Assembly (NCBI RefSeq): GCF_001411555.2
Contig: NC_049901.1
Coordinates: 26,160,872 to 26,224,871 of the forward strand
Reading direction: 5' to 3'
DNA: 64,000 nucleotides
DNA from: Juglans regia
Lineage: Eukaryota; Streptophyta; Magnoliopsida; Fagales; Juglandaceae
Translations under genes and position numbers: made by a program
In this document: in pieces, positions 62,324 through 64,000 of the stretch
How the letters are laid out: the number at the start of each line of letters is the position of its first letter
Numbering within the stretch: the first letter of the stretch is position 1
Notes under the pieces: model-generated
What the model was told of the DNA's origin: nothing
Seen by the model: the letters and a program-made list of their open reading frames with translations, nothing else
The model's database searches: none

Positions 62324-62756
62324 GGACAAAGGACGTGATAGAGTTACCAGTGATTGATCCAGTAGTTATAGATCAGGGAGAAAAGGAAATTGAGGTTAGA
62401 ACAATTGCTAATGGAATAGAGAATGAGAGTCTTAGATCAAAAGAAGTGGAATTGCAGGAGGAGATGTATGGGAGGACGGAAGAATTGGTTACGATGGTTG
62501 ATAACCATGTCAAAGAAGACTCCGTAATGTTTATTGATCCTCAGTCAAAGGAAGAGGACTCTGTTTTGGCAGGGGAAGAGGATAAGATAGTCAGTATTTA
62601 AGATAGCGACACTGGGGAGGAAAAAGAAGAGGCCGGTAAAGAGGTGTTCTCAGACTCATAAGTGTCTAACAAAAAGAAGAACATATTAGAGGATAAGTTG
62701 GTGAAGGTAAAAAGTTTGAAGAGGGTGGTGACCCGTTCCTCTAAATTTAATCTATG
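62324..62756 (+). pseudogene. L1-type LINE ORF1, second part
   Basis: Reading continues in the phase left at 58035 (GTKDVIELPVIDPVVID...). It is an acidic, low-complexity C-terminus (EEDSVLAGEEDK) with stops at 62599 and near 62660, and a basic end VKSLKRVVTRSSKFN before the ORF2 region. It is the linker part of ORF1; no fold is expected. Confidence 0.75.
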
Positions 62757-62795
62757 ATCAGTCCAATAATTTTTTAAAATGTCCGGGGGGGTGGA

Positions 62796-64000
62796 ATGTC
62801 AAGAAATAGATTAAAGAAAATTGTAATGAGATATATGCCAAAAGTTATTTCTTTAGCGGAGCCATTTTTAAGTGAAGTTTCCATGGCAGCTATCAGTCGT
62901 AGTTTTTCGTTTGAGGGGTGCCTTTCAAATGAGTCATTGGACAGGAAGCTATGGTTGTTTTGGATGTCAGAGGTAGGAGTGATAGTTTTGTCAATAAATG
63001 ATCAACACATTACAGTTATGGTATCAGATGGGCAAAAAGAATTCAAGATGTCATTTGTTTATGCAAAATGTACATTCGCACAACGCCGGAGACTTTGGGT
63101 GGATCTGGGGAGGGATGGGGGGTCGAGTATCCCTTGGATGGTGATTGGTGATTTTAATGTCATTTCTAATGATAATGAGAGGAGAGGTGGAAGGCCTCGC
63201 TCTTTGCAGGCTATAAATGAATTTAATTCATGGATTCAGTCTTGTGGTTTGATTGAAATGAAGTTCTTGGGGAAGACTTTCTCTTGGTGTAATGGTCAGC
63301 AAGGATTATCTAGAAGTTGGGATCGGTAGGATCGTACGCTGATGAATAATAATTTTTTGCTGTGTTGCTTGGAGTCTTCTATGCGTTATTTACCTCGTAC
63401 TACATCGGATCATGCGCCAATGGTGATCTCCTTATCAAGCAAGTCAGTTGCATATGGTCCCTCTCCTTTTCGCTTTCAACAAATGTGGGTTGTGCATGAT
63501 GGGTTTTTACATTGTGTAAAAGAATCTTGGGAGCAGGATGCCCAAGGTATGGGTATGGTCAAATTGGTTAATAAAATGAAAAGGCTGAAGGTAAGACTAA
63601 GAAGCTAGAATTGAAATGTTTTTGGTTGGACGGCTCAACACATTCAGGCGTTGGAGACTCGGTTAGAAGGTCTCAAATCCAGCTTACAGAGGCAGTATAG
63701 TGAAGATATAGAGCAGGATTTGCTAGCTACCAAGCTTGAGTTGGACACTTGGGAAAAACGGGAGAGTATGCGGCTTGCGCAGTGTGCTAAAGTTCAGTGG
63801 ATGGAAAAATGAGATAAAAATACTTGGTATTTTCATACATTACTCAAACTTAGAAAGCAGAGACAGGTTTGTGAAATGCGGCTTCAGAATGGGGTTGTCT
63901 TAAAGTCTCCACAAGAGGTCCATGATGGTGCTATAGCTTATTTTGAAGAGTTTCCGGGTCAATCTTCTAGTGTGGAATGCCGAGTGCTGGAGGGTGTAGT
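62796..64000 (+). pseudogene. L1-type LINE ORF2: endonuclease domain, continues off the window
   Basis: An apurinic-like (EEP family) endonuclease is visible: AEPF at the metal-binding Glu, MVIGDFNVIS (Asp/Asn), and SDHAPM (Asp/His) near 63406. It nicks the target for reverse transcription. The N-terminus (MSRNRLKKIV) is a truncated version of the usual WNVRG start. A TAG at 63327 splits it between GDFN and SDH, and a frame change occurs after 63608. From about 63615 the linker to RT can be followed (AQHIQALETRLEGLK, then QWMEK with a stop, then DKNTWYFH). The RT lies beyond the right edge. Confidence 0.88.

Overview
This is nuclear DNA of a flowering plant, almost certainly a woody eudicot. 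The one recognisable host gene is a papain-type, senescence-associated (SAG12/SAG39-like) cysteine protease with a plant intron. Nearly everything else is plant retrotransposon sequence: Ty3/gypsy chromovirus, Ty1/copia, TRIM, LARD-type elements and an L1-type LINE. A short MITE-like fragment at 15858-15935 resembles elements I associate with Fagales (walnut, pecan, oak relatives). That lineage guess is inference only.

Layout. (i) 1-15857 is a nest of long LTRs: half a TRIM, a diverged LARD-family LTR, two copies of a long (about 4 kb) minus-oriented LTR family called E here, and a gag-only Ty3/gypsy element called F here. F has its 5' LTR split by an E solo LTR, a decayed gag, and a 3' LTR fused to gag by a pol deletion. 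(ii) 15988-23302 is a complete LTR-internal-LTR element without coding capacity (LARD copy 1, minus). (iii) 24757-39366 is the protease gene on the minus strand. Its first exon is split by a 5-bp duplication (TTGGT) around a full chromovirus (25598-39105, plus). That element is itself split between RNase H and integrase by LARD copy 2 (29098-37176, minus), which carries three LTRs instead of two. Apart from the insertion the protease reading frame is open. (iv) 40487-43232 is a hAT-like DNA element with CCCGG-rich inverted ends and gene-like captured sequence. (v) 43320-48986 is a plus-oriented LARD-family solo LTR carrying a nested, pol-less copia element, then a complete TRIM. (vi) 49097-56245 is a third E LTR with a LARD-family solo LTR nested in it. 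(vii) 56434-64000 is an E fragment, then an L1-type LINE (ORF1 with DUF4283 and a zinc knuckle, ORF2 endonuclease). ORF1 is split by a Ty3/gypsy derivative (58036-62318). That derivative has lost gag core, RT and integrase core, yet what remains stays in one reading frame with two stop codons and contains a 138-bp triplication.

No gene in the window is clearly functional. The order of events can be read from nesting: protease gene, then chromovirus, then LARD copy 2; LARD-family LTR, then copia; LINE, then gypsy derivative; E, then LARD-family solo LTR. Five-base target duplications mark most insertions. Names E, F and LARD copy numbers are local labels. The most unusual structures are the three-LTR LARD, the in-frame mini-polyprotein with a triplicated integrase-derived peptide, small ORFs conserved between copies of non-coding elements, and the protease gene knock-out by a nested retrotransposon.
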